Shown: positions 33,882 to 43,237 of the stretch, in pieces
How the letters are laid out: each line of letters begins with the position of its first letter
Numbering within the stretch: position 1 is the first letter of the stretch
Assembly (NCBI RefSeq): GCF_034092465.1
Contig: NZ_CP139303.1
Span: 1,578,865 to 1,642,864, forward strand
DNA length: 64,000 nucleotides
Reading direction: 5' to 3'
Source: Prochlorococcus sp. MIT 1223
GTDB taxonomy: Bacteria; Cyanobacteriota; Cyanobacteriia; PCC-6307; Cyanobiaceae
The notes under the pieces: generated by a model
The model's database searches: none
Told to the model about the DNA's origin: nothing
Seen by the model: only the letters and a program-made list of their open reading frames with translations
Translations under genes and position numbers: made by a program

Positions 33882-35059
33882 TGCTGCGTTTGCTTATCAG
33901 TACAGGTGAAGTCTCAGGAGACTTGCAAGGTAGCCTTTTGATAAAGGCTTTGAAAAGTGAAGCTATTAAAAGAGGTATTGAATTAGAGATACTCGCTCTT
34001 GGCGGAAACAGAATGAGAGCTGCTGGTGCTGAACTGGTTGCTAATACCACTTCGATAGGTGCCATTGGTTTTTGGGAAGCCTTGCCATTTGTAATCCCTA
34101 CCCTCAGAGTACAATCGTTGGTTGATGAGGTGTTAAAGAAAAGAGAGCCTGATGCAGTTGTCTTAATTGATTACATGGGCCCGAACATTCGTTTAGGTAA
34201 TAAAATTAGGAAAATCAAATCCAACTCTCCCATCATTTATTACATTGCTCCTCAAGAGTGGGCTTGGCGTGTTGCTGACGGTGGTACTACAGATTTGATT
34301 GCCTTCAGTGACAAAATACTTGCAATTTTTAAATCAGAGGCTGAGTTTTATTCTGATCGAGGAGGAAAAGTTACCTGGGTTGGTCATCCGATGCTTGATA
34401 CTTTGACAGATTTGCCTACAAGAAAAGAAGCGTTGAATCGCTTGGGGATTGGAATTGATAAGAAAGTTGTTTTACTTTTACCTGCTTCACGCTCTCAAGA
34501 ATTAAAATATCTCATGCCAGTGTTAACTCAAGCAGCTGCTTTGCTTCAAATTGATGATCCTTCCTTATATTTTCTTGTTCCGGCTAGTTTAGACTCTTTT
34601 GAAAAACCTCTAAGAAAAATATTAGATTTTTATGGAGTTATTGGAGAAGTAATTCCAGCAAGCAAAACAGATGAATTAAAACCTTTTCTTTTTGCTGCGG
34701 CTGAACTAGCACTTGGAAAATCGGGCACTATTAATATGGAATTAGCTTTGAATTGCGTTCCTCAGGTTGTTGGTTATAAAATAAGTAGGATTACAGCATT
34801 TATTTTAAGTAAACTTTTAAAATTTAATATAGATTACATATCGCCTGTAAATTTATTAATGAAAGAAAGATTAGTCCCTGAATTGGTACAAGAAGATTTT
34901 AATGCCACATCAATTGCTGACTTGGCGTTACCTTTATTGGGAAATACAAGTTATCGTTCGGAGATGATTAAAAATTATGAAAGATTCAGAGAAAATCTTG
35001 GTAATAAAGGAGTTACAAAAAGAGCAGCAAATGAAATTATTAATTTAGCCATAAAGTAA
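33881..35059 (+). CDS. lpxB: lipid-A-disaccharide synthase
   Basis: LpxB, a GT19-family membrane-associated glycosyltransferase, condenses UDP-diacyl-GlcN with lipid X to form the lipid A disaccharide. The 392-aa protein opens with [20 protein letters not shown] and has the catalytic-region [32 protein letters not shown] and [16 protein letters not shown]. It overlaps lpxA by one base, so the two are translationally coupled. lpxD and lpxK are not in this window. Confidence 0.96.
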   Translation: MLRLLISTGEVSGDLQGSLLIKALKSEAIKRGIELEILALGGNRMRAAGAELVANTTSIGAIGFWEALPFVIPTLRVQSLVDEVLKKREPDAVVLIDYMGPNIRLGNKIRKIKSNSPIIYYIAPQEWAWRVADGGTTDLIAFSDKILAIFKSEAEFYSDRGGKVTWVGHPMLDTLTDLPTRKEALNRLGIGIDKKVVLLLPASRSQELKYLMPVLTQAAALLQIDDPSLYFLVPASLDSFEKPLRKILDFYGVIGEVIPASKTDELKPFLFAAAELALGKSGTINMELALNCVPQVVGYKISRITAFILSKLLKFNIDYISPVNLLMKERLVPELVQEDFNATSIADLALPLLGNTSYRSEMIKNYERFRENLGNKGVTKRAANEIINLAIK

Positions 35060-35065
35060 TCAATT

Positions 35066-35689
35066 ATGAAAAGAATTGCTGAATTTTTAATTATAATTAT
35101 TTTTTGCTTAATTATTTATCCATTCAGTGTGAATGCTCTTGAAGAAAGTGCGATCTTAGCAGGAGGATGTTTTTGGTGCTTGGAGCATGATTTAGAAGAA
35201 ATACATGGAGTAATAGATGTGAATAGTGGCTATTCTGGAGGTGACTTAATTAATCCCACTTACCGAAATCATAAAGGCCATCAAGAAGTCGTGATGGTTA
35301 AATTTGATAATCAAATAATAACTTATGAGGCTCTCTTAAGATCTTATTTGAGGAATATAGATCCTTTAGATGGCAATGGTCAATTTTGTGATCGAGGAGA
35401 TTCATATAAACCAATTATATTTACAAACTCTCCAACCCAAATAGATGCAGCTAAAAATAGTTTGGAAAAGGCTTCTAAAGAGATAGGTATATCCTTAGAA
35501 GAGCTTAAAGTAGAAATAAAAAAATCAAATAAGTTTTGGTTAGCTGAAGATTACCATCAGAATTTTGCCACAAATAATAAAGCTAAATATAAATTTTATC
35601 GATATAGTTGCGGAAGGGATAATCGATTAAAAGAAATTTGGGGAACAAAATCAGGTAGTATTGAACCTTGGTTTAGAGCTAAAGGTTAA
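35066..35689 (+). CDS. msrA: exported peptide-methionine (S)-S-oxide reductase
   Basis: MsrA reduces methionine-S-sulfoxide in damaged proteins. The 207-aa protein has an N-terminal hydrophobic signal (ISEFL-type: RIAEFLIIIIFCLIIYPFSV, cleavage near NALEE), so it is probably periplasmic, lumenal or membrane-anchored instead of cytosolic. The catalytic motif GGCFWCLEHDLEEIHGV and the family motif YRNHKGHQEVV, then EDYHQNF, are intact. It follows lpxB by six bases and is likely the last gene of the outer-membrane operon, consistent with repairing envelope proteins; that link is inference. Confidence 0.93.
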   Translation: MKRIAEFLIIIIFCLIIYPFSVNALEESAILAGGCFWCLEHDLEEIHGVIDVNSGYSGGDLINPTYRNHKGHQEVVMVKFDNQIITYEALLRSYLRNIDPLDGNGQFCDRGDSYKPIIFTNSPTQIDAAKNSLEKASKEIGISLEELKVEIKKSNKFWLAEDYHQNFATNNKAKYKFYRYSCGRDNRLKEIWGTKSGSIEPWFRAKG

Positions 35690-35733
35690 AGATATAGCGA
35701 GGACTTATTAATGATATTCAAATGACTGATTAT

Positions 35734-37230
35734 TTAATTTTTAATGGTATGTGGAATTGCTTTGTTGCAAGCCCATTCGACTAAAGTTCTTACTCCATAT
35801 CCAGTTGCTCCTGAAGGATTTATTCCATTATCTTTATCTGTCCAACATGTTCCGGCAATATCAATATGGGCCCAAGGAATTGATTCAGTAACAAACTCTT
35901 TGAGGAAAAGGGCGGCTGTAATTGAACCGCCTGCTCTTGGCCCGGTGTTTTTAATGTCTGCAAGCATTGATTTAAGGCCTTTTCTGTAAGAATTTCGCAT
36001 AGGCATTCTCCATAAGCCTTCACCTGTATGCTCTGCCGCTATTTCTAATTCTTTTGCTAATTCTTCACTCTCACTCCATAGGCCAGCAATCTCATCACCT
36101 AGAGCTATAACGCATGCGCCAGTTAGCGTGGCCAGATCAACTATTGAATCTGGTTCAAGTTTGCAAGCATATACAAGTGCATCTGCAAGAGTTAATCTTC
36201 CTTCAGCATCGGTATTGTTTACTTCAATAGTTTTTCCATTTGAGGCGGTGATTATATCTCCTGGGTGCAAAGCGGATCCATTTATCATGTTTTCACAAGC
36301 AGCAACAATAAAATGAACTTCTATATTCTCTGGGGCTAATTCTCCGATAGCTCTTGCTGCTCCTATGACGGCGGCACTCCCTCCCATGTCATATTTCATT
36401 TTTTCTATTTGAGCCGCACCTACCTTGAGGTTGTATCCACCAGAGTCAAAGGTTAAGCCTTTCCCAACCATTACGATCTTTTTTTGAGCAGGACTATTTG
36501 GCTTATAAGTAAGGTGAATAAACTTTGGTTCTAAATCAGATCCTTTTGCAACAGCTAGATAAGATCCCATTCCTTTTTCTGCACATTGCTTTCGATTAAG
36601 AATTTTTGCTTCTAATTTAAATTCTTTTGAAATTTCTAATGCTTGGTTAGCTAATTCACTGGGAGTAAGGATGTTAGGGGGGGCTCCTACTAATTCACGT
36701 GCTAATTCAACTCCAGCACAAATAGGTGATATTTGATTGATTAATGTATTTTCGATTTGAGGAAGACCAAGAAGTTCGATTTTTTCTGGACGCTTGATTT
36801 CTTCTGGATTACTGCGAAACCTTAGATCTTTAAAGGTTGAAAGTCTTATTGCTTCTCCAATCGCTTTTGCTGCGATTGAATAATCAATTACTTCCCAAGG
36901 ATATATAAATCCAATCTTTTCTGAGCTTCCTAAACATTCTCTTGCAGCAATAGAAGTTGCTTGTCTTATCCCATCGGCTAAAAGTTTTTCAGGTTTACCT
37001 AGACCAATTATCACAAGCTTCATAAGTTTATCTTGGGTTAAGTTAAAGGAGCAGATTTCTCCTACTTCTCCTCCAAAATTTTGATCTTTCAGTACTTGCA
37101 GCAGATAGTCTTTTTCAATTACATCTGCCAGTAGCTCTAGCTGGGTCTCAATATCGCCATTTAATAGACCAAAAATAACTATAGAGCCATCCCAATTTTT
37201 GAGACTTATTGATTTTTGAGAGATTTGCAT
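35734..37230 (-). CDS. pepA: cytosol (leucyl) aminopeptidase, M17 family
   Basis: This two-zinc hexameric aminopeptidase removes N-terminal residues from peptides. The 498-aa protein has a divergent N-terminal macrodomain-like part and the conserved M17 catalytic half: MVGKGLTFDSGGYNLK, YDMGGSAAVIGA and the signature NNTDAEGRLTLADALVY, with VDLATLTGACVIALG. The metal ligands (Lys, Asp, Asp, Asp, Glu) are in these motifs. It converges with msrA and lies 38 bases downstream of the GIY-YIG gene, with which it may form an operon. Confidence 0.96.
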   Translation of the reverse strand: MQISQKSISLKNWDGSIVIFGLLNGDIETQLELLADVIEKDYLLQVLKDQNFGGEVGEICSFNLTQDKLMKLVIIGLGKPEKLLADGIRQATSIAARECLGSSEKIGFIYPWEVIDYSIAAKAIGEAIRLSTFKDLRFRSNPEEIKRPEKIELLGLPQIENTLINQISPICAGVELARELVGAPPNILTPSELANQALEISKEFKLEAKILNRKQCAEKGMGSYLAVAKGSDLEPKFIHLTYKPNSPAQKKIVMVGKGLTFDSGGYNLKVGAAQIEKMKYDMGGSAAVIGAARAIGELAPENIEVHFIVAACENMINGSALHPGDIITASNGKTIEVNNTDAEGRLTLADALVYACKLEPDSIVDLATLTGACVIALGDEIAGLWSESEELAKELEIAAEHTGEGLWRMPMRNSYRKGLKSMLADIKNTGPRAGGSITAALFLKEFVTESIPWAHIDIAGTCWTDKDNGINPSGATGYGVRTLVEWACNKAIPHTIKN

Positions 37231-37268
37231 TTACTCATTGACCTTTTTCTTGATGTTACTCATATTTC

Positions 37269-37868
37269 TTAGCTAATTCCTGTAGTAAATGGCGTTTGCC
37301 AACGAGTCCTGGTTTCTTTGTTAAAGGGTGGAAGCCACCTTCGAATGAGTTTCTGCTCTAAAGCTCTTCTTTTAACTGTATCTCTTGGAACATCAGTCCA
37401 AAAGCGAATACTTAATTGGCAACTCATTGAGACTTCGTTAAGGATTGAAGAATAATTATTTAAATAAGATTTGCAATCGTGCTCTCCTTTCCAGCGTTGT
37501 TCTGCTGCAATTGTTTCGCCTATATATAAAATGATACTTTTTTCCTCTTTACTAAATTTGTCCATAACTAAGTAAACTGCTGGGCCTTCAAAGAATTTCT
37601 TTGGCCATCTCCAGAAATTAATTGGTAAAGGTGTAAGGCTTAATGGTTTAAAAGATTCCTCTTGATCTCTTTCATGGTTTTGAAAAAGAGATGTTTGATG
37701 ATTTATTAGATCAAGATTTTGAAAACATTTCTTTTGGTGAGAGTAAATACGAGTTTGCCATTCTTGAATTGACTTCTTACTCAATGCTATAGATTGCTCT
37801 GAAAGCGAAGCTTCCCAAAAGAAATTACTTGAGCTAAAAAACTCACCTTGGCCTTGAAAAGAGCTCAT
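37269..37868 (-). CDS. GIY-YIG superfamily protein, cyanobacterial type
   Basis: This 199-aa protein has a C-terminal GIY-YIG-like domain (about residues 93-190). The first motif is PAVYLVMD (GIY position) and the second ILYIGET (YIG). A catalytic-type Arg follows in AAEQRWKGEH, a Glu in RALEQKLIRRW and an Asn in PPFNKETR. Thus all key positions of an active GIY-YIG nuclease appear to be present. The N-terminal 90 residues are helical, rich in Gln, Ser and Phe, and unrecognised. The substrate is unknown. It sits upstream of pepA on the same strand. Confidence 0.78.
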   Translation of the reverse strand: MSSFQGQGEFFSSSNFFWEASLSEQSIALSKKSIQEWQTRIYSHQKKCFQNLDLINHQTSLFQNHERDQEESFKPLSLTPLPINFWRWPKKFFEGPAVYLVMDKFSKEEKSIILYIGETIAAEQRWKGEHDCKSYLNNYSSILNEVSMSCQLSIRFWTDVPRDTVKRRALEQKLIRRWLPPFNKETRTRWQTPFTTGIS

Positions 37869-38064
37869 TAATTAAAGCATCGTTGGTAAAAGAGATTTTT
37901 GAATCAATGTAGTGGTGATTTCCCTCTTCCGAAATAAAATGATTTTAGGCAAAATAAATACTAGAAAAACTATTTGTGAAAATGCAAAATAGTCTTTTCA
38001 GATTCTTGTATCGGTCCTTGTCAGGTCTGTTTATGAATTTGGTAAATTTTGAGGTAAGAAGAAG

Positions 38065-38391
38065 ATGACCTTTTTTGAGTCTGAGATTGTTCAACAAGAG
38101 GCCAAAAGGCTTTTTATCGACTATCAGGATCTTATGAAACTGGGTTCTGACTATGGCAAGTTTGATCGAGAAGGTAAAAAAATGTTTATTTGCAATATGG
38201 AAGAACTAATGGAACGATATAAAGTTTTTATGAAGAGGTTTGAATTGTCTGAAGATTTTCAGGCAAAGATGACTGTTGAACAATTGAAAACGCAACTTAA
38301 TCAATTTGGCATGACACCTGAACAAATGTTTGATCAGATGAATATGACTCTTGAACGGATGAGAGCACAATTAGAAGAGTCTTCTGATTGA
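38065..38391 (+). CDS. DUF1825 family cyanobacterial protein
   Basis: This is a 108-aa helical, Met/Glu-rich soluble protein matching the cyanobacteria-only DUF1825 family: MTFFESEIVQQEAKRLFIDY, YGKFDREGKKMFICNMEELM and MTVEQLKTQLNQFGMTPEQM. The family is almost universal in cyanobacteria and has no established function. It starts at an ATG with AGAAGAAG upstream as a likely ribosome binding site. It lies 45 bases before tyrS on the same strand. Confidence 0.88.
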   Translation: MTFFESEIVQQEAKRLFIDYQDLMKLGSDYGKFDREGKKMFICNMEELMERYKVFMKRFELSEDFQAKMTVEQLKTQLNQFGMTPEQMFDQMNMTLERMRAQLEESSD

Positions 38392-38436
38392 CTTGTATCT
38401 ATACGTGCTGTAATTCCTTTTTAAAGAGTTTTTAAT

Positions 38437-39684
38437 ATGAATGACAAGCTAGATCATTTGCCAGAATGGCTAAATAGAGGAATCGTCGATCTATTCCCTT
38501 CAGAGAATACTGAAAGTAATGATCAAAATCTTTCTTTTAGACTTACTGAGGCCTTAACGACAAAAAACCCTTTGAGAGTAAAATTAGGAATTGACCCAAC
38601 AGCTGCAGATATTCATTTAGGACACAGCATACTTTTTCGTAAATTAAGAGCTTTTCAGGATGCAGGACATACTGCTGTATTAATTATTGGAGACTTTACT
38701 GCTCAAATAGGAGATCCCACGGGAAAAAGCAAAACAAGAGTTCAATTAAGCCAAGACCAAGTTGAGTCAAATGCGGCAACTTACTTAGATCAATTAGGTT
38801 ATGGAAAATCTAGAGATCAATCGATTTTAGATTTTGAAACACCTAATCGTTTAGAGATAAGACGAAATAGTGAATGGTTGTCAAACCTTGATTTGGTGGA
38901 AGTGGTTAACTTGTTAAGCGCAGCAACTGTCGGACAAATGCTTGCAAAAGAAGAGTTTGGTAATCGATATAAAGAAGGAACCCCAATTTCACTTCATGAG
39001 TTCCTTTATCCTTTGCTTCAAGGTTATGACTCTTTTGCTATTTCGTCTGATATCGAATTAGGTGGTACAGATCAGAAATTTAACGTCGCAATGGGACGAG
39101 ACATACAACGAATTTTTAAAAAGAAGCCTCAATTTGGATTACTCCTTCCAATTCTAAATGGGATTGATGGAGAACAGAAGATGAGTAAAAGTTTAGGTAA
39201 TACTGTTTCTTTAAAAGAAGATGCTCTTTCTATGTATTCTAAATTAGAAAAAATACCTGACACTCTTGTTGATAGCTACCTCAGACTATTGACTAATTTA
39301 GATGTAACTAAATTAGTCAATAGTCCAAGAGAATTACAGAAATTAATGGCATTAGAAATAACGTCTAATTTTCATGGAAGAAAAGCAGCTGAATCTGCTC
39401 AATTAGCTGCTCAGAAGCTCGTTAAAGGAGACAGAGATTCTTTATTAGAGATACCCTTACTTTCTTTGGCTAGTGTTAATTTCCCTGCAAAAGCTTTTTA
39501 TTTGCTTAGTGCAGTGAATTTATGCGTGAGTAGTAGTGAGGCTAGACGGCAGATTCAAGGTGGAGGAGTTCGCCTTGATGGACAAAAAATCACTGATCCA
39601 AACACAGTGTTTGAGGATAAAAAACTGTTGATTGGCAAGGTTTTGCAATTAGGTAAAAAGACTTTTCGACGTCTTGCAGATTAA
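38437..39684 (+). CDS. tyrS: tyrosyl-tRNA synthetase
   Basis: This class I synthetase charges tRNA-Tyr. The 415-aa protein has the HIGH-type motif DIHLGHS (HLGH at 60-63), the KMSKS motif in [11 protein letters not shown] (248-252) and the tyrosine-binding [15 protein letters not shown]-terminal S4 domain is seen at [20 protein letters not shown]. The HxGH plus KMSKS form is the TyrZ-like bacterial type. It overlaps or nearly abuts pyrF, whose start lies 13 bases after this stop. Confidence 0.97.
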   Translation: MNDKLDHLPEWLNRGIVDLFPSENTESNDQNLSFRLTEALTTKNPLRVKLGIDPTAADIHLGHSILFRKLRAFQDAGHTAVLIIGDFTAQIGDPTGKSKTRVQLSQDQVESNAATYLDQLGYGKSRDQSILDFETPNRLEIRRNSEWLSNLDLVEVVNLLSAATVGQMLAKEEFGNRYKEGTPISLHEFLYPLLQGYDSFAISSDIELGGTDQKFNVAMGRDIQRIFKKKPQFGLLLPILNGIDGEQKMSKSLGNTVSLKEDALSMYSKLEKIPDTLVDSYLRLLTNLDVTKLVNSPRELQKLMALEITSNFHGRKAAESAQLAAQKLVKGDRDSLLEIPLLSLASVNFPAKAFYLLSAVNLCVSSSEARRQIQGGGVRLDGQKITDPNTVFEDKKLLIGKVLQLGKKTFRRLAD

Positions 39685-39697
39685 TTTAAGGAATCAA

Positions 39698-40429
39698 ATG
39701 TCAAATACTTCAAAATCTTCAGAGAAAATTATTTTAGCTTTAGATAGCATGGACCCGAATGATTCAATTAGGCTAGTCTCTTCTATTCCTTCATTGCGTT
39801 GGGTAAAAGTCGGACTTGAATTATTTGTCCATGGAGGACCCGAATTACTATATCTTCTAAGAGAACATGGTGTGAGAATTTTCCTTGACCTTAAGTTTCA
39901 TGATATCCCTACCACTATGTCCAAGGCTTGTTGCCAAGCAGCAAGAAGTGGTGTTGATTTAATAACTGTGCATGCATGTGCTGGAAGTAAAGCGCTTGTT
40001 GCGGCAAAACAAGGAGCAATTAAGGGTGCTATGGAAAGGAATTTACCTGTACCAACTCTATTGGCGGTGACAGTCTTAACGAGTTGGAATGAGCAATCTT
40101 TTGCTAATGAACTGTTGATGAAACAATCAATTCATAAGAGAGTCGAATTAATGGCGCAATTAGCGGTGAGTGCAGGGATGGGAGGTTGTATATGTTCCCC
40201 TTTGGAAGTCGCTAAATTACGTCAGAAGCACCCTGATCCTTTTCAGTTAATTACTCCAGGTATTCGGCTCTCAGGTGACTCTTCCCATGATCAAATGAGA
40301 ACTATGACCCCATTAGAAGCAGTCGAGGCTGGAGCCTCAAAGCTAGTTGTGGGAAGGTCCATCACAGAGGCTAAAAGTCCTTTTGATGCTTTTCATAAAA
40401 TTTGTGAGGAGTTGACGCCTTACTCTTAA
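39698..40429 (+). CDS. pyrF: orotidine-5'-phosphate decarboxylase
   Basis: PyrF decarboxylates OMP to UMP, the last step of pyrimidine synthesis. The ATG at 39698 is chosen, with AAGGA about seven bases upstream; the frame continues upstream into tyrS without family support. The 243-aa TIM barrel shows KIILALDSMDPNDSIRLV, the catalytic FLDLKFHDIPTTM, and ITPGIRLSGDSSHDQMR plus KLVVGRSITEA at the phosphate site. Its stop overlaps the stop of the convergent plsY gene by four bases. Confidence 0.96.
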   Translation: MSNTSKSSEKIILALDSMDPNDSIRLVSSIPSLRWVKVGLELFVHGGPELLYLLREHGVRIFLDLKFHDIPTTMSKACCQAARSGVDLITVHACAGSKALVAAKQGAIKGAMERNLPVPTLLAVTVLTSWNEQSFANELLMKQSIHKRVELMAQLAVSAGMGGCICSPLEVAKLRQKHPDPFQLITPGIRLSGDSSHDQMRTMTPLEAVEAGASKLVVGRSITEAKSPFDAFHKICEELTPYS

Positions 40430-41046
40430 CGGGATTCTCCTATCTTTGGTTCATTGCCTTTTATCAGCCTCTGGATATTAGTTCTGTGCCTCCATATAAC
40501 TAATACCATAGATATTAAGGCAACTAATAAGTAGGTATATGAAATATTATCTTTACTGAAACTTAAAAACATAAGAATAGGAAGGCTAATAGAAGCACAA
40601 ATGCTTGCTAGAGAAACTATTTTCGTCAACCCTAGACATGCAAGAAAAATCCCTAATGATGCAAGTGCAACAGGCCATGATAATCCTAGGAATAAACCTA
40701 AGCCAGTTGCTACCGCTTTACCACCTCTCCAGTTCAACCATACAGGCCAGATATGCCCGGCCAATGAAAATAAGCCAGCACTAATTTCCCAACCACTATC
40801 AAGTTGAAAAGATTTAACTATCAAAACGGCTATCATTCCTTTGAAAACGTCAACTAAAAAAACAACTACTGCAGCTTTTTTTCCAATATGTCTTAGAACA
40901 TTGGTTGCCCCTGTAGAGCCTGAGCCGATTTCTCTTAAATCAATATTTAAAAGCCATTTACCTGCTAGGAACCCACTAGGCAGTGAACCAAGAAAATAGC
41001 CAATAATTAAGCATATAATTCCTACTAAAATATTTTTGTCAATCAT
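40426..41046 (-). CDS. plsY: acyl-phosphate:glycerol-3-phosphate acyltransferase
   Basis: PlsY is a small multi-pass inner-membrane enzyme that acylates glycerol-3-phosphate using acyl-phosphate, the entry to membrane phospholipids. The 206-aa protein has about five to seven membrane segments and the three conserved cytosolic motifs: GSLPSGFLAG, GSGSTGATNVLRHIGKKAA and WRGGKAVATGLGLFLGL. It is the last gene of an operon that also carries DUF3086, DUF3119, an MlaE-type permease and a sugar transporter; lipid supply and lipid transport in one transcript fits envelope work. Confidence 0.95.
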   Translation of the reverse strand: MIDKNILVGIICLIIGYFLGSLPSGFLAGKWLLNIDLREIGSGSTGATNVLRHIGKKAAVVVFLVDVFKGMIAVLIVKSFQLDSGWEISAGLFSLAGHIWPVWLNWRGGKAVATGLGLFLGLSWPVALASLGIFLACLGLTKIVSLASICASISLPILMFLSFSKDNISYTYLLVALISMVLVIWRHRTNIQRLIKGNEPKIGESR

Positions 41047-42084
41047 TTAGATGAAATCCTCTTCTTCATAAAGTTCTTCTGCAGTTGCAGCAAAAGCTAA
41101 CCATATAGGAAATTGAAGTATGGGTATATCAACTATTTTCTCTGCCGCATCAATAATGATCAAAGGTACTTCATCTCTTTCTTCTAGTCTATCTGCTTTT
41201 TCAATTAAACCATCACCTCTTTCGAACAGCATTATCCCACTATTTGGCCCGAAATCTTCTCGCGCAAGACCAAGTGCATCTTGAAGGCCTCTTCTCCATT
41301 CACCTAATCGCTCTGGTTGACTTGCTAAAACAAGAGTTTGGAAACGGTCTCCATATAACTCGCCAAGAATTGATATCAAAGCTGCAGTCACAAGTACATT
41401 CTTAGATCTATTCCCTCTGCTTGGTTGGGCACCTCTTCCTCCTAGATTAAAGAACCAGTCTGAAAGGAGATTTATATCTTTAGGGTCTAAACTTCTTCGG
41501 AACTTCCATGGATCTGCATAAAAATCAGGTTGATCTAAAAATTGGTCTAAATAATTTCGGATTAACTCTTCATCAGGTTTAAAGGTATCTGCTATTGCAG
41601 GAGTGATCTCTGTAATTTCGTCACTTGTTGTCTTAGTAGTTTCATCAAGAGGCGATGGTTTTAAAACAACTGGTTGAACAACAAGTTCTAATTGTTCTGC
41701 AGATTGAGCCAAGTCTTGAAAGGCACCAGTTAAATAATCTTGAAAACCTTTTAGCCTTCTTGCAATTGCATCTGATTGACCAATGAAAGAGCTTTGTAAT
41801 TCCTTCTCAATTTGAGACTTGCGCTCAGTAAGCTCTTTCACCTCCTCTTTAAGAATGTCTCGATTCTTTTTGATTTCTTCTAATGCTATGGAAACAATAG
41901 AAGTAATCTTTTGCTCTGATTGATTTCCTTTATTAGATATAGCAATAGTTGATGAATTTTGATTATTTTTTTTTATTGGTTCAACAATTTGCTCAACTTC
42001 AGACTTATTAGTCTTTATTACTTCTTCCTCGGAGCTCGTTTTTGAAACATTTTTCTGAGTTTCAGGTGGGTTTGTTTCTTTCAT
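41047..42084 (-). CDS. DUF3086 family cyanobacterial protein
   Basis: This is a 345-aa soluble protein. The N-terminal 80 residues are disordered and Lys/Glu/Asn-rich, residues about 80-140 form a coiled coil (LEEIKKNRDILKEEVKELTE), and the C-terminal 170 residues are a conserved globular domain. That domain includes DPWKFRRSLDPKDINLLSDW, GGRGAQPSRGNRSKNVLVTA and LPEEL-type AATAEELYEEEDFI end, matching the cyanobacterial DUF3086 family. Function is unknown. Its start shares one base with the end of the DUF3119 gene and its stop abuts plsY, so it is translated as part of the operon. Confidence 0.82.
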   Translation of the reverse strand: MKETNPPETQKNVSKTSSEEEVIKTNKSEVEQIVEPIKKNNQNSSTIAISNKGNQSEQKITSIVSIALEEIKKNRDILKEEVKELTERKSQIEKELQSSFIGQSDAIARRLKGFQDYLTGAFQDLAQSAEQLELVVQPVVLKPSPLDETTKTTSDEITEITPAIADTFKPDEELIRNYLDQFLDQPDFYADPWKFRRSLDPKDINLLSDWFFNLGGRGAQPSRGNRSKNVLVTAALISILGELYGDRFQTLVLASQPERLGEWRRGLQDALGLAREDFGPNSGIMLFERGDGLIEKADRLEERDEVPLIIIDAAEKIVDIPILQFPIWLAFAATAEELYEEEDFI

Positions 42085-42491
42085 TAACTTTTTTTAATTT
42101 CTAATTCCCCAACTCTTAGTTTCAATTGTGCTTCAAGTTCTTTGGGGTTAAAAAGGATAGGAAGCAGATGAGGACTAGCTTCCTCTCTGAAGTAAAAAAA
42201 ACCTGGAATAGTTGGGAAAATAAGTTTCCATGCAAGCCAATTTTTGAATGGGAATCTCCTTAATTCTTTCCCTAATTGTAAAACAACTAAATCTTCTTTA
42301 GTAAATTTCAACTTAAGAGTGAAAGATTGTAAGAGGAGGAAAAGTCCGAAACTACTAATTAAGATTGTTGGCAAGGGACTAAATGGAAGGACTAGAAGTA
42401 TGGCTCCAAAACCAGTAATGATTAAGGGCAATTTAAATGAAGAAGATAAAATAATTTCTTCGTTGGAATTTAACTGCAGTTCTTGATTCAT
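42084..42491 (-). CDS. DUF3119 family membrane protein
   Basis: This 135-aa protein has two hydrophobic segments (about 20-56, LIITGFGAILLVLPFSPLP and ILISSFGLFLLLQSF) followed by a PH-like or soluble beta-rich domain with LKFTKEDLVVLQLGKELRRF and FPTIPGFFYFREEASPHLLP. It fits the cyanobacterial DUF3119 family of unknown function. It overlaps the upstream MlaE-type gene and the downstream DUF3086 gene by one base each, so production is probably linked to the lipid transporter; a helper role for that transporter is inference. Confidence 0.82.
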   Translation of the reverse strand: MNQELQLNSNEEIILSSSFKLPLIITGFGAILLVLPFSPLPTILISSFGLFLLLQSFTLKLKFTKEDLVVLQLGKELRRFPFKNWLAWKLIFPTIPGFFYFREEASPHLLPILFNPKELEAQLKLRVGELEIKKS

Positions 42492-43237
42492 TATCCGAAT
42501 AAGACTTGGGTTAGTAATACATCCATTAAAGAGACGGTGACAAGTGTCATTACTACTGCACCAGTAGTACTTGTGCCGACTTCTTTAGGCCCACCTCTAG
42601 TAGTTAAGCCCCAACCGCAGGCTATTACACCAATTTGCAAACCAAAGACAAGCGCTTTTACTAGCATGAATGGAATATCACTGAGAATCAACCATTCACG
42701 AACTGAAGTCCAGAAAACTTCGGGTGGAATTTGATAAAGTGCTGTACTACTTGCTTGTCCACTCCAAAGAGCCACTGTGAAAAACAAAAGGCATTGAATG
42801 GGTGCCATTATTATCATTGCTATTAATCTAGGTACAACAAGATATTCGACTGGATCTGTTTTTAACATCGTTATCGCGTCAATTTGTTCAGTTACTTTCA
42901 TGGTCCCTAATTGAGCTGCATAGGCTGTAGCAACTTTCCCAGTTAAAAGAGTTGCTGTAAGCAAAGGCGCGATTTCTCTTGCCATTCCGATTGCTAATAA
43001 TCCTCCAACTTCTGACCCGATTCCTTGGCTACTAAGCTCTGCAGCAACTTGAATGTTAAACACAGTACCTGCGGCAACAGCTGTGATTAATACAATTAAG
43101 AAGCTTCCTGGTCCTGCTTCCATTAGTTGTTCCGATAAATCTGTGCGATTTATTTTCCCTTTTGCTGTTGCATTAACTGCTTGACCACCTATTAGAAGAC
43201 TATTCCAAAGCCTTTTTAGCCATCTAGGAATATTCAT
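42491..43237 (-). CDS. mlaE: MlaE-family ABC transporter permease
   Basis: MlaE/TGD1-type permeases move phospholipids or related lipids between membranes, with an ATPase (MlaF) and an MCE protein (MlaD). The 248-aa protein has five to six membrane helices and the family signatures LITAVAAGTVFNIQVAAELS, GSEVGGLLAIGMAREIAPLL, ATLLTGKVATAYAAQLGTMK and VTEQIDAITMLKTDPVEYLV. Partner genes are not adjacent and must lie elsewhere. It overlaps the upstream transporter stop by four bases (ATGA) and the downstream gene by one, so it sits inside a coupled operon. Confidence 0.92.
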   Translation of the reverse strand: MNIPRWLKRLWNSLLIGGQAVNATAKGKINRTDLSEQLMEAGPGSFLIVLITAVAAGTVFNIQVAAELSSQGIGSEVGGLLAIGMAREIAPLLTATLLTGKVATAYAAQLGTMKVTEQIDAITMLKTDPVEYLVVPRLIAMIIMAPIQCLLFFTVALWSGQASSTALYQIPPEVFWTSVREWLILSDIPFMLVKALVFGLQIGVIACGWGLTTRGGPKEVGTSTTGAVVMTLVTVSLMDVLLTQVLFG

